This document shows positions 24,905 to 34,487 of a stretch of DNA of 64,000 nt, piece by piece. The notes below the pieces were generated by a model. That model did not search any database, was not told the origin of the DNA, and saw only the letters and a list, made by a program, of their open reading frames with translations. Each line of letters begins with the position of its first letter. The stretch's first letter is position 1. Both the position numbers and the translations under genes were made by a program. Source of the DNA: Pyrus communis (taxonomy: Eukaryota; Streptophyta; Magnoliopsida; Rosales; Rosaceae). Location: contig NC_084813.1 of assembly GCF_963583255.1 (NCBI RefSeq), positions 12,820,001 to 12,884,000 of the forward strand, given 5' to 3'.

Positions 24905-27560
24905 AGCTTTTGCTAGTCCTCGAGCAAAACAGAAAAACAAAACAAAAAGAACAAAACACAACCTACACCTTCCAACAATCGTATCAGGGACTTCCAATGC
25001 ACATGACAAGTTAAAAATCATTATTCTCACAGATTTGAGCCATCTTTACACTTAAGTACATTCTTAATCATAGTCACCACATACTAGTTCACAATTAAGC
25101 AATTAAAACACATTTCAAATGTAGTAACATGCCTTTAGAGAATTCCCTCAATTTCTTACTAGATGTACTCTCGTTTTTCACACAGATTTTCTGACTACAC
25201 ACCCTACACTAGGTATATGTGAGAAGATTGATGTAAACATGTAGACGAACACTCACATATGTTATAAGAAGGAAAGCATTTTCTGGAGTTAATAAGCATG
25301 TTTAGATATGATCTCATGAATGGAATGCTACTACTTAGACGCAAGAACCAGTGACACCATAAGCTCATACCAAGTTCAAACTCCACAATTGAAATACATA
25401 ACACTCAATATAGAAGTCAAAGGGTAGTAACGGGGCTAGGGTATTGGCTAACAATGAAAGGTGAAGGATAAACAAACATTCTTAAAGCAATAGTGAGCAA
25501 AGTATTGAATTAGACACTTAGAATTCCCTTAAGAACGCAGAAGTCAACTTTGAACACCCAAGGGAAAATCACACAAAACTTAGGGCCATATTCAACTTTT
25601 TGGACCCTTTCTTCAACCATCAACGCTCGTGAGTTCATTCTTACTTATTTTCACTCCTCTTTTTTTTTTTTTTTTTCTTTTTTTTTTCTTTTTCTTTTCT
25701 TCTTTTTCTTTTGAATCTCAAAACATACATATAAACGTAAGAACAAACTTTTACTCCCCCACACTCATTTTCTTGCATAATGTAACTCAAAAGGAATTCA
25801 TTTAAGTCATGCTCACTAAACTTTAAGAACAAGGGTATAGGAAAGTCCTACTCTAAGCTAGGTAAGGGGTGATGTGGGTAAACAAGGAATAAAGGCAAAA
25901 CGAGGCTCAACGGGGTTAAAACTTACAACATATACGAAGTATGGGAAGTAAGGCTATTTGGCTATGGTGGTGGTCACTACACAACTTCTTCTTGAATATG
26001 TGTTATGCAAATCAATAACATGCTTTGAATGAAATGGGCATGAGTTCTAGCATTTGGAACTATATGATGAAACGCCTTCTAAGTAGTAACCAAGCAAAGA
26101 ATAATGAGATCATGCAACGACTTTAGAAAACAAGAAATCACAGATTATACTCTCCAAAGAACGTTATAGGCTCAAGTCTCTCAGGGTTGTAGCGTTTGTT
26201 TGAGTTCCTTCCTTCAAGCATGTTACAAAAACGAATTTTTTTCTTTTATGATTGCATGTGAAGTCATACATTATAACCATAACCAAGCATATACCAAGAG
26301 TAAATCAAACTTTTCTCTATGTTTATAACTCTTTCAAACCGTCATGCAATTATAAACCAAATCCTTATCATTGTGTTGGAAGGTACCCTAAGACACAAAC
26401 ACACAAAAACGACTCAAAACACTCTTTTTAGGCTTTTCAAAACAATTTTTTCAAATTTTTATGGTATTTTCGGAGTTATAAAAACAAAACATACTAAAAC
26501 ACTCTAAAACAACTTAAAAACACCTTAAAACAGTAAGGAACAACATTTGAAGTTATGGGCGATAAAATCCCACGAATTTGCATTAACAACATTAGTTACC
26601 CCCCCACACTTAAATCAAACATTGTCCTCAATGTTTTAAGCTTAAAATCATACAAAGCATAAGTAAACACACAAAAAGCATTTAAACATACTAAACATGG
26701 CAGAATGTAAATAACAAAGAGAAGAGTTTAGAGACGCAAATCTGGTTGTGGAATGTAAATTCCATCTTCTCCTTGTTGATTTCATTGAGGCTTGATGTTG
26801 TTGATTCCACAGGGGTTCCTCCCATCGTTGATTTTCCTTTGTGCTACTCTTGAACTGGGCAGCAGGATTCTTTTGGTCTCCCCCGAAGGTCTGAGCATAC
26901 CCCTTTGGTCTGTTTCTTTGTTCAATCTTTCCAATTCGTATTGAAAAGGGTTGGAGGATAACTCAGCCTATGTTTGTCTCCACATGCTTCAATGTATCAT
27001 TTTCACTTGCCTTACTCGCGCCCCTTTGCAGAAGTGGTCCCTTCTCCGGAAGTGTATCAACCGTTGAAGATGACTACTCGAGAGCAACGCTAGGTAAGCA
27101 ATCAGGAATAGATTCCAGGCAGTTGGCTCCAGATCGGAAGACTGACTCCAAGTGCTGGCTGATTGCTTCTTTTACTTTGCCATGCAAGTAAGAACAAGGA
27201 CAAAGAAAAAGACAGGGAAAGAGCATGATATGAGATACTTTTGCTTTTGACCTTGATGATATGAGATACCTTTGCTTTGAAGAAGCGGTGAATGAATCAG
27301 CACATGCTTCAATCCGCCGTTTCCTCCTGGGTCATATGTACTCCAGGCATCTGGTATCATCTTTGGGGAAGAAGAAAGAATTGAGTATTTCGAAAGGCTT
27401 TGCTGGGAGTGCGCCCTCAGAGGTGAGGGAGAGTTGGGCATTTTCTTCAGGTTTGCCCTGCCATAAAAGACGAAGGTCGACATATATAGAGATAATATCA
27501 AGTGGTGGTACTTTTTACCCTTGTCGACAAACGTTTTGATCCCGCAAATCCGGCTTTTTT
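24905..27560. other. LARD-like element interior without recognisable genes
   Basis: This non-coding interior has pyrimidine-rich and A-rich stretches, including a long T-rich run near 25660-25710. A second purine-tract-like motif (minus strand aagtgtggggggg) occurs near 26598-26611. No pol domain can be read in either strand. The open frame on the minus strand at 27172-27702 is low-complexity and has no recognisable domain. Confidence 0.6.
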
Positions 27561-27570
27561 GAAATAGTGG

Positions 27571-27658
27571 CGCCTCTTCGATCTTTGAATACGCCTCTTC
27601 GATTTCTGAGCAGGCGCCCCTTCGATTTCTGAACGACGCCCCTTCGCTTTCTGAACGA
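27571..27658 (+). repeat. Four 21-23 bp repeats upstream of the antisense ORF
   Basis: Four adjacent imperfect copies of cgccccttcgatttctgaac-ga start at 27571, 27592, 27615 and 27637. They lie 250-340 bp upstream of the TATA-like box at 27907. A larger duplication follows: the block around 27682-27731 (ttgacaaagctgcacacgtc, cttctgaaaagc) recurs at 27806-27856. Their placement suggests enhancer elements or replication slippage; function is inferred. Confidence 0.75.
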
Positions 27659-27906
27659 CACGTGGTAGTGCAGATGCGGCTCCTTTTGACAAAGCTGCAC
27701 ACGTCTTCTGAAAAGCAGAGAAAGCGTCGCCGAACTTTGCGCTTGTCGGCTAAAGATGTGTAGTTGCGATGATGGCCTCCACGTGTATTCAGCTTTGTCA
27801 GAAATCTTTTGACAAAGTTGAACGCGTCTTCTGAAAAGCCGAGAACGCGTCGCCTAAATTACGCCGGAAATTCCGGCTTCTTGAATCGGTGGACGCGTCG
27901 CCTTGG

Positions 27907-27916
27907 CTTTTATAGA
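27907..27916 (+). promoter_or_regulatory. TATA-like box of the antisense ORF
   Basis: The sequence cttttatagag lies about 115 bp before the ATG at 28028. The intervening leader has no upstream ATG that I can see and the start context is gaaaaATGgca. It supports independent transcription of the plus-strand ORF, opposite to the retroelement. Confidence 0.55.
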
Positions 27917-28027
27917 GCTATCTATCACCACAACAAACACACTCTGAAGAATTCCCATTCTTGAAAATCGACTCCGGCCCTTTGAGAATTAACTCCATCC
28001 GCCCCTCTCTTTGAACACTTTTGAAAA

Positions 28028-28723
28028 ATGGCAAACCCATCGAACCTTAGCTTGGAATTGAGCCTTAGCAGTGATACGGGCGCGCCGCGTCAAGGTAACG
28101 TATGGCGCCCTTCTTTCTTATCTTCTAACGGTCTTCTTACAGGTGAAGACTCCGTGATGCAGGACGCCACAACAGCTACAATAGTAGCTAGGAACCTCCT
28201 TACTCCAAAAGATAGTAGGCTGCTGTCAGGACGGTCCGATGAGTTGGCCGTTCAAGAATCCCTCGCACTTAGTGTTCAGTGTGCGAGTTCTGTGTCCAAC
28301 ATGGGCCAACGCCTGCTTGCCCGCTCCCGTCAGGTGGAATCTTTGATGGCAGAGGTGGAAAGTCTCAAGCAGGAGATCAAACTGCTTAAGTACGAGAATA
28401 GAAGTTTGCACGTGCTTGCCAACAACTATTCAACGGGTATGAAGAGGAAGCTTGATGAGCTACAAGAATCCAATGGTCGGATGCAAAGTGACCGTCAAAC
28501 TGACCGTCAAAGGCTTGCGGCTTACTTCCAGAGGCACATTTTTCCGGGCTCATCCAGCGTTTGGCCAAGTATTGAGGCCTCTTCTTTGATGCCTCCCGCT
28601 CCGATACCTTCCGCCCCGATGCCTTCCGCCTCGATGCCTTCTGCTCCGATGCCTTCCGCATCTATGCCTCCTGCTTCTAGAGTTTTGCCCAGTAGTGGGG
28701 CTTCAAGTAAATGCCCTTTGTGA
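28028..28723 (+). CDS. Antisense coiled-coil protein carried by the LARD-like element (231 aa)
   Basis: This intact ORF runs opposite to its host retroelement. Residues 1-60 are Ser/Leu-rich (MANPSNLSLELSLSS). Residues about 85-165 form a predicted coiled coil with heptad-like Leu/Val spacing (VESLMAEVESLKQEIKLLKY) followed by KRKLDELQES. The tail has five-residue Pro/Ser/Ala/Met repeats (PSAPM, PSASM) and ends KCPL. No nucleic-acid-binding or enzymatic motif, signal peptide or membrane segment is visible. I recall similar coiled-coil ORFs in Rosaceae repeats, but I know no function. The start is supported by a TATA-like box and leader upstream. It converges on the gag-like ORF, which ends 108 bp beyond its stop. 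It may be a captured host gene or an element-specific accessory ORF. Confidence 0.7.
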   Translation: MANPSNLSLELSLSSDTGAPRQGNVWRPSFLSSNGLLTGEDSVMQDATTATIVARNLLTPKDSRLLSGRSDELAVQESLALSVQCASSVSNMGQRLLARSRQVESLMAEVESLKQEIKLLKYENRSLHVLANNYSTGMKRKLDELQESNGRMQSDRQTDRQRLAAYFQRHIFPGSSSVWPSIEASSLMPPAPIPSAPMPSASMPSAPMPSASMPPASRVLPSSGASSKCPL

Positions 28724-28743
28724 AGCTCCATCATTCTGCCATG

Positions 28744-28780
28744 TTTTTTTTTTTTTTTTTTTTTTTTCATAAATTTAGTA

Positions 28781-28820
<40 letters not shown>

Positions 28821-28822
28821 CA
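28744..28822. repeat. Two poly-T tracts separating the convergent ORFs
   Basis: Two T runs (about 28744-28767 and 28782-28820), each followed by tcataaat, lie between the stop of the plus-strand ORF and the stop of the minus-strand gag-like ORF. On the minus strand they are poly-A tracts directly after the gag-like stop. Confidence 0.85.
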
Positions 28823-28831
28823 TAAATAAAA

Positions 28832-30166
28832 TCAAACAGCATGGAATTTATCTTTGAATGGGCGGTGATACTTGAAATGATCCGGTAATAGTTTAAATTC
28901 CAGATTGGGTGCCTGAATCATTAACCACATGTTAGTATAAAAGAAAATTGAAATTCGGGGAGGCGGCTTACCTGTGTGCTCCAAAATGAACTCCAGAATA
29001 AACACCCCTTCGAAAGTTATGACTTGTCCCGTGTCATAAAATCCAACTTCCTTGGGAATTGTGGTTTCAAATATGTCCTCTTTGATGCATTCTACATCTT
29101 CTCCAGCCACTACCTTCTCTTGAATCATTCTTCTTGGTGTACAAAGTCCTTTGAAGAATTCAACACCATCTAAAACTTGCTGTGTTGCACCAAGAATTTG
29201 AATAGCATTTTGCTCCTTTGGGAAGGCTTCCACGATGTCCTTTTTACTCTCTTCTTGGTTGGGAATCAAAAACCTGCTAGGAAAAGGGACATTGGGTGGA
29301 ATAACATCAGAATAACATGGAATTGGGACGTCCTTACTGGTGGTGGGTGGTTTAGAGGGCTTAGGGATCTGCGGCAAGGGTTGTTCTACCCTTGCCGTGT
29401 GCATGTCTTCTTCCTCCTCCTCAATTAGCAGCTCTTCATCCACTTCTAGGCTATGTTTGGACATTTTTAGGTCAGCTCCAACCTCCATAGCACTTCCCAA
29501 AGTGATAGCATTATGGATTTCAAAATCTTCCTTCGAGTTTTCAATAGTTGAGTTGGAGAGTTCACTTTGCTCTTGAATTTGTTTCATGAACTCCATAATC
29601 TGCCCAAATTGCTCGTCCAATTTACCCAACTCCTTGGCTTGATTTTGTGACCCCTGCGCCAAAGAGGTTAGTAATTGAAAATTTTTATCATTATCCATGG
29701 ACATACTTGAACTTGATTGGAATTGTTGTGGGGGAGGTTGTGGTGGCTGCATAGGTGTTGTATTGAACTCATCATATGGTTGCCAATATGCTTCTTGTTG
29801 AGCCTCCTTGGCTTGATTTTGTGACCCCTGCGCCAAAGAATTTATTTCATTAAGAATTTGATTATAATCTATTGGCAAACTTGAATTTAATTGAGCATAT
29901 TGCATATGAAGTTGTGGTGGCTGCATAGGTCTTGAATAGAACTCCTCATATGGTTGCCAATATGCTTCACGTTGAACTTGTTGATCTTCCCACCATATAG
30001 AGTTTGAATGATCCCTCCAATCTCTTTGTGGACATTGATTGGCTTGAAATCCTTGCCTATATGAAGCACCAAATGTAGGGACACTCTGCATTGTGGTCCT
30101 TTCGGCATACGGCGACAATTTAGAAGTAAGATTTGCCAATTGAGCTTGAATGCTAGCAAAATCCAT
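28832..30166 (-). CDS. Gag-like protein of the LARD-like element (444 aa)
   Basis: This is the only sense-strand ORF of the element. It starts about 155 nt after the primer site, the usual place for gag. The N-terminus (MDFASIQAQLANLTSKLSPY) is followed by two related modules around residues 65-120 and 122-190. Each module has a YWQPY(E/D)EF core, MQPPQ and SLAQGSQNQAKE. An acidic stretch (about residues 245-255, EELLIEEEEEDMH) and a proline-rich linker follow. The C-terminal part ends FKYHRPFKDKFHAV. I see no CCHC zinc knuckle and no protease motif. It resembles the gag-side ORFs of plant tRNA-Asp-primed Gypsy relatives, but lineage is uncertain. A structural role in particle assembly is inferred from position only. 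Confidence 0.65.
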   Translation of the reverse strand: MDFASIQAQLANLTSKLSPYAERTTMQSVPTFGASYRQGFQANQCPQRDWRDHSNSIWWEDQQVQREAYWQPYEEFYSRPMQPPQLHMQYAQLNSSLPIDYNQILNEINSLAQGSQNQAKEAQQEAYWQPYDEFNTTPMQPPQPPPQQFQSSSSMSMDNDKNFQLLTSLAQGSQNQAKELGKLDEQFGQIMEFMKQIQEQSELSNSTIENSKEDFEIHNAITLGSAMEVGADLKMSKHSLEVDEELLIEEEEEDMHTARVEQPLPQIPKPSKPPTTSKDVPIPCYSDVIPPNVPFPSRFLIPNQEESKKDIVEAFPKEQNAIQILGATQQVLDGVEFFKGLCTPRRMIQEKVVAGEDVECIKEDIFETTIPKEVGFYDTGQVITFEGVFILEFILEHTGKPPPRISIFFYTNMWLMIQAPNLEFKLLPDHFKYHRPFKDKFHAV

Positions 30167-30321
30167 ATCTTACTTCTCTAGTACCTAAAATCAAAGAAAG
30201 AGAACTAAATCAAATATCAAAAGTAACAACAAACAAAGAAAACAACATTAAGTTAGAAACTAAAACGAAAACAACTAAACCAAAAAAAAGAAAAGAACCA
30301 AGGGATTAGCAAAGTTGCTAA

Positions 30322-30339
30322 TCCCCGGCAACGGCGCCA
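30322..30339 (-). other. Primer binding site complementary to tRNA-Asp
   Basis: The plus strand reads tccccggcaacggcgcca, the 3' end of plant tRNA-Asp(GUC) including CCA. The minus strand is therefore a perfect tRNA-Asp primer site, five bases from the LTR. Confidence 0.92.
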
Positions 30340-31668
30340 AAATTTGATGCGAGATTTATACGCGCACAAATTAAACCCTCTTTTTGTCGATTTGTAGTAT
30401 AAGTATAAGTAGGGATCGTTCTGGACCGGGGATTAGGAGGGATTGCAAATCTCTTGGAAACTGACTCAAAAACGTAAAATAAAGTTTAAAACACTAAACT
30501 AGACTCAAAGAATGCAAAATTAAAGTTTAAAACACTAAGACAAACCAAAAACTCAAAATGCTTTAAAAACACAAACTAAATTGAATTCTAACTAAAATGA
30601 ACATTAAAGCAAAAGGGGGATTGAGGTTTTTACGAAAATTGAAATAACGAAACAAGTTAATAAACTAGACAGAATGTAAATATGAAATTTATGGATGAAT
30701 GCTAGCTAAGGGGTTCATCTCCATACATGTTACACTTGCATACAAGATTGATTCTCAGTTGGTCTTTCGATAAATTATGAAACTCAATGCTCCAAGTTAA
30801 TTAGGTTCGCTTAAATTAACTTTCAGATTTCCCTAGATTCGTTGGATTGAATGGAATACGCATTACAACCAAATTATTCTTAATCAAAGTCCCTAACTAT
30901 GGAATACGCATGATAGAGACATTCAACAAAGATCATTAAGTTCAACGAAAATCATAAACATTGACGAGGCATTCGTTACTATGGAATACGCATGAAACTT
31001 ATGCCAAGAATTCGTTTAACGCGATTGTTTATAAGCAAACTCCACTACTTGTGAATATAAGTTCATAACGATTAGGTGAAATTCACTTATATTCTAGCGT
31101 CATATTTATGCATGAAAATTAAGCGCGCATTCTTAATAAACATTCATAAATAAGTTATCAATCAAACGGTTAAACAAATTGAATTCAAAACTTATGAAAT
31201 TCCAACGAAAGGAAATCAAATCAAAATGCAAGTATAAACATTTATTTCGAATCACCCCCTAGCTAAAGGGGGGTTTATTTCCTCATAACTTTGAAATTAA
31301 AGAAACACCTAAACATTCCAACAACTCAAACTTGAATTGTATGAACGTTTAGGCACTCTTCTCTTCCATTCCTCATACGTACAAAACAAAGAGAATTGAA
31401 TTTAAACTTTGAAATCAAAGAAACACCTAAACATTCCAACAACTCAAACTTGAATTGTATGAACGTTTAGGCCCTCTTATCTTCCTCGTTGTTGTAGCAC
31501 AAGGTCTAAGGTGAGGTTTGGGGAATTATGGAAATGGATGAGGAATGGTGGAATGGGGACTCACGGTTTTGGATTCTAAGGGGAACTCACGGCTAAGAGA
31601 GAAAGGGATGTGTTTGTGGTGTGTTGTGTATGAAATGAGATGATGAATTGAATGAATGAATGCAAGGG

Positions 31669-31676
31669 TATTTATA
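31669..31676 (-). promoter_or_regulatory. LTR promoter TATA box
   Basis: The minus strand reads CCTATAAATACCC here. In element orientation it lies directly downstream of the 22/18-bp tandem array, so the array occupies the proximal U3 promoter. The other LTR has the same box at 24195-24202. Confidence 0.65.
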
Positions 31677-31710
31677 GGAGTAGTGGAGGGAACATATGGC
31701 TATGTCATTT

Positions 31711-31880
31711 GTAGGTGAAGTAGGTGGATGTTGTAGGTGAAGTAGGTGGATGTTGTAGGTGAAGTAGGTGGATGTTGTAGGTGAAGTGGATGTTGTAGGT
31801 GAAGTGGGTGGATGTTGTAGGTGAAGTAGGTGGATGTTGTAGGTGAAGTGGATGTTGTAGGTGAAGTAGGTGGATGTTAT
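31711..31880. repeat. Tandem array of 22/18-bp units in the LTR promoter region
   Basis: Eight units with order A A A b G A b A (see 24231-24410 for notation) lie roughly 35-210 bp upstream of the TATA box in element orientation. Confidence 0.85.
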
Positions 31881-32939
31881 GTTAAGTGATAAGTGATAAG
31901 TGATATGATATGTGGTTATGATATGATAAGTGGTTAAGTGGTGATGATAAGTGATAAGTGATTAAGTGATATGATATGTGGTGATGATAAGTGATAAGTG
32001 CATGTGGGTTAACTAATGAAGGAAATGCATGTGCAATGACAATGTGTTAGAATGGATGTGTGTTATGCATGGCATGATTGGGATTAGGAAAGGTTTAAAT
32101 GTCCTAAAACTAAAGAGAACAAGGTTCCAACACTTTGGCTCCAATTAGGTCTTCAATTTCGTCCAACACTTTGGCTTCAAGCATAAGCTATCCGTCCTTA
32201 GCCCAAAAGTGCTCCAAAAGTCTCCAAAATGCATCTTTTTGCTCCTTTAGCCCTTTGGACCTACAAACACACGAAAATAGCTTAAAGTACTAAAATAACT
32301 AAAGAAACATAACGTAAATGTACGAGAACAAGCCATTTAAGTCGCATAAATATGCTCCTATCAGTAGGACCACACACACTCACACACTCTCTTTCTCTCC
32401 CGGGATTCCCTCACTCCCTGTCTCTTCTCTGTCTCTGTCTCTCTCTCCCCGAATTCTTCTTCTTCCTCCTTCAACACACGGACCAACATCAAACTCACCC
32501 AATACTTCACCAATCAAGAAACCAATTACACCATTGAACTCGTGAGGTTGTGAGGAGCACAACCATACCAATTTCAGGTAAGAATTCTAACGTTTTCACG
32601 TCGTTTCGACGAGGTCCGTTTTAGTTACTATTCATGCAAACCCTAAACTAGCCTGTTTTTGGACTTTTGAAGCTTGTAGTTGTGTTTGTGAGGTCCCAAG
32701 GAGCCTCGGAGTGTTTCGTTGGATGAGTTTGGACGTCTGGAAAGCTGGGTTCAAAGTTGGCCGAGTTTTGAGTTTGAAGACAGGTATGATCGTGTGATTT
32801 TTAGGCCTTAAAACTAGCCTATCGTGATTCTACTAGTCCTAAGCTTCATTTTGGTTCAAAAATCATGAAAATTGGTTGAGAAACGAGTGAGAAAACTAAG
32901 TTTGAAAATTGGTTGAGAAACGAGTCTCGCCGGAGAAGG

Positions 32940-33038
32940 TGACGGAATATTCCGTCAAATCTGACGGAATATTCCTGACGCCGTTAACGGAATCTGTCAG
33001 TTTTAACGGAATATTCCTAACGGCGTCAGTTGACGCCG
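32940..33038. repeat. Palindrome cluster in the Gypsy LTR
   Basis: The cluster contains a perfect 18-bp palindrome, tgacggaatattccgtca (32940-32957), and an 8+8 bp inverted repeat, cggcgtca-gt-tgacgccg (33021-33038). Three gacggaatattcc/aacggaatattcc half-sites lie between. The same cluster is at 39570-39668 in the 3' LTR. Confidence 0.85.
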
Positions 33039-33811
33039 TCAGTGTGCATGGCACGTGGCCGCGCGTGGGGGGCGCGTAGGGCCGTGCCTTGGCCGGCGCG
33101 TGGGGGCGCGTGCGGCGGAGGAAAAATATTCTAAAAATATGCTTGTGATCCTGAGGTTGTGTAGAGCACGTTGGTATATTCAATTGTCCAAATTGAGCAA
33201 TATATGAGGAGTTATTAGCTAAGATTTGGACTATGCGTTAAATAACGTCAATTTGGTTACTTCTCGTATAGGCAAGGCTTGTACGGACGTCGGGCATGGC
33301 TAAGGGAGGCTCAGGGACCTACCAGACGTCGATGTGTTCTGTGAGTGGGCAGTTACTTTTCAGTATATATATATATATACGTATGCTTGACGTATTTCCC
33401 AGAAAACGTATTTTAAAAGAAATACGAATTATATATCCTATCATATATGCATCGTATTTTAATATGTGCATTACTATAATTATGCATACTGTTCCATGGT
33501 GCTGAGGAGGCCCAGGTAAGCTACATTTAATATACATTTGAAATACGTTTGGAATACGATTGAAATACTATCATCACATGCATTAGTAGTGGCATGTTTT
33601 TATATATGTGTATTTGGTGCTGTGGACGCACAGGTAAGTGCCAGGCAAGTGGTATTCATGTTTGTATTCAGTAGTAGCTTGAGATGCTTAGAGAGCTCAT
33701 AATCTGCAACCCCGGTGTTAGTGCTCCCGCCCAGAGTTGGGGCATAGCCTTCACGTGTATGTTCACCCGCACCGCATGCTCGCCTTGGATCCAAGTTAGG
33801 TGCATAGGCTT

Positions 33812-34029
33812 GTCGTACAGACCACATTAGGTGGTTCCGACTCGTAGGTGACCCGCGATTTATCGCCCAGCTTCACGTGATCGTAGCACTAGAGCATATA
33901 TATATATTACACCAGCCTGTCGTACAGACCACGTTAGGTGGTTCCGACTCGTGTGCAGATTCAGTTATTGAGTTTGAGATTTGAGCTCTATATGCAGCCG
34001 TACAGGTCACGCTAGGTGACTCCCGGCTG
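33812..34029 (+). repeat. Three two-stem hairpins in the Gypsy 5' LTR
   Basis: Hairpins at 33812-33841, 33919-33948 and 33995-34029 share one layout: outer stem, tacag bulge, inner 5-bp stem, 5-base loop ending tag, inner stem, short bulge, outer stem. Stems are gtcg/cgac with accac/gtggt in the first two, and cagccg/cggctg with gtcac/gtgac in the third. Confidence 0.75.
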
Positions 34030-34475
34030 CCAGATTATATGTTATTGATGTGAGTTATGCTTGAGCACTTACATTTCATTATGAGTTTCCGACATGGCAT
34101 ATTCTTGAGCATGAATGATATACCCTTGAGCATGTTGGCATGTTTATACATACGTATATATGTTTATTTTTCTGGAAACTATACTTGTTTTACGGCGAGG
34201 GGTTAGTATATTCAAAGAGAAAAGAAGGTTTTTAATACGTTCGTTTTGCTGACCCACTCAATTTTGTTTTGCGCCCCTCCAGGTTCAAGAATTGCAAAGG
34301 TGTGGTGACCACGAGGAAATTCAACGGTGTTCTGACAGAATGGACCAAATGAGGACTCACATTCGGGTGTTTCATCTTAGAAGTTGTATATTTTAAAGCT
34401 TCCGAACTGTGTAAATGGTTACGTCACTCTCACGTGACGGCCAGCATGCCCTCCTTCGGGACGGGGTGTGTCAGT

Positions 34476-34487
34476 TGGTATCAGAGC
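34476..34487 (+). other. Gypsy primer binding site (tRNA-Met type)
   Basis: The sequence tggtatcagagc lies three bases after the 5' LTR end, the standard plant initiator tRNA-Met primer site. Confidence 0.88.

Larger units (their letters stand above)
22871..32363 (-). mobile_element. Non-autonomous LTR retrotransposon (LARD-like), tRNA-Asp primed, minus strand
   Basis: Two 2019-bp LTRs (22871-24889 and 30345-32363) start tgatgcgag and end ctatca on the plus strand, and appear identical except within one repeat array. The 5-bp target duplication gtagg is perfect (22866-22870, 32364-32368). The primer site next to the right LTR equals the 3' end of plant tRNA-Asp, and the purine tract lies next to the left LTR, so the element reads on the minus strand. 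The 5.5 kb interior has a gag-like ORF but no protease, RT, RNase H or integrase. It must be mobilised in trans. It is the youngest large insertion here. Confidence 0.93.
30345..32363 (-). repeat. LARD-like element, 5' LTR
   Basis: This is the upstream LTR in element orientation, of the same length (2019 bp) as the other LTR. The only difference I noticed is the order of two units in the tandem array at 31711-31880. Confidence 0.92.
32369..34473 (+). repeat. Gypsy 5' LTR, right fragment
   Basis: It continues the LTR after the nested insertion and matches 38979-41079. I count about 16 substitutions across the whole LTR pair. One block at 32908-32925 replaces the GC-rich hairpin of the 3' copy with a duplicate of the adjacent attggttgagaaacgag. 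A 24-bp insertion lies near 33078-33101. Confidence 0.92.

Noticed and set aside
27172..27702. 176-codon minus-strand open frame in the LARD-like element
   Set aside because: It overlaps the 22-bp repeat array, shows no domain and is probably a chance frame in promoter DNA.
30321..30339. tRNA-Asp 3' end sequence
   Set aside because: Only the last 18 bases including CCA are present and they abut an LTR. It is a primer binding site, not a tRNA gene.
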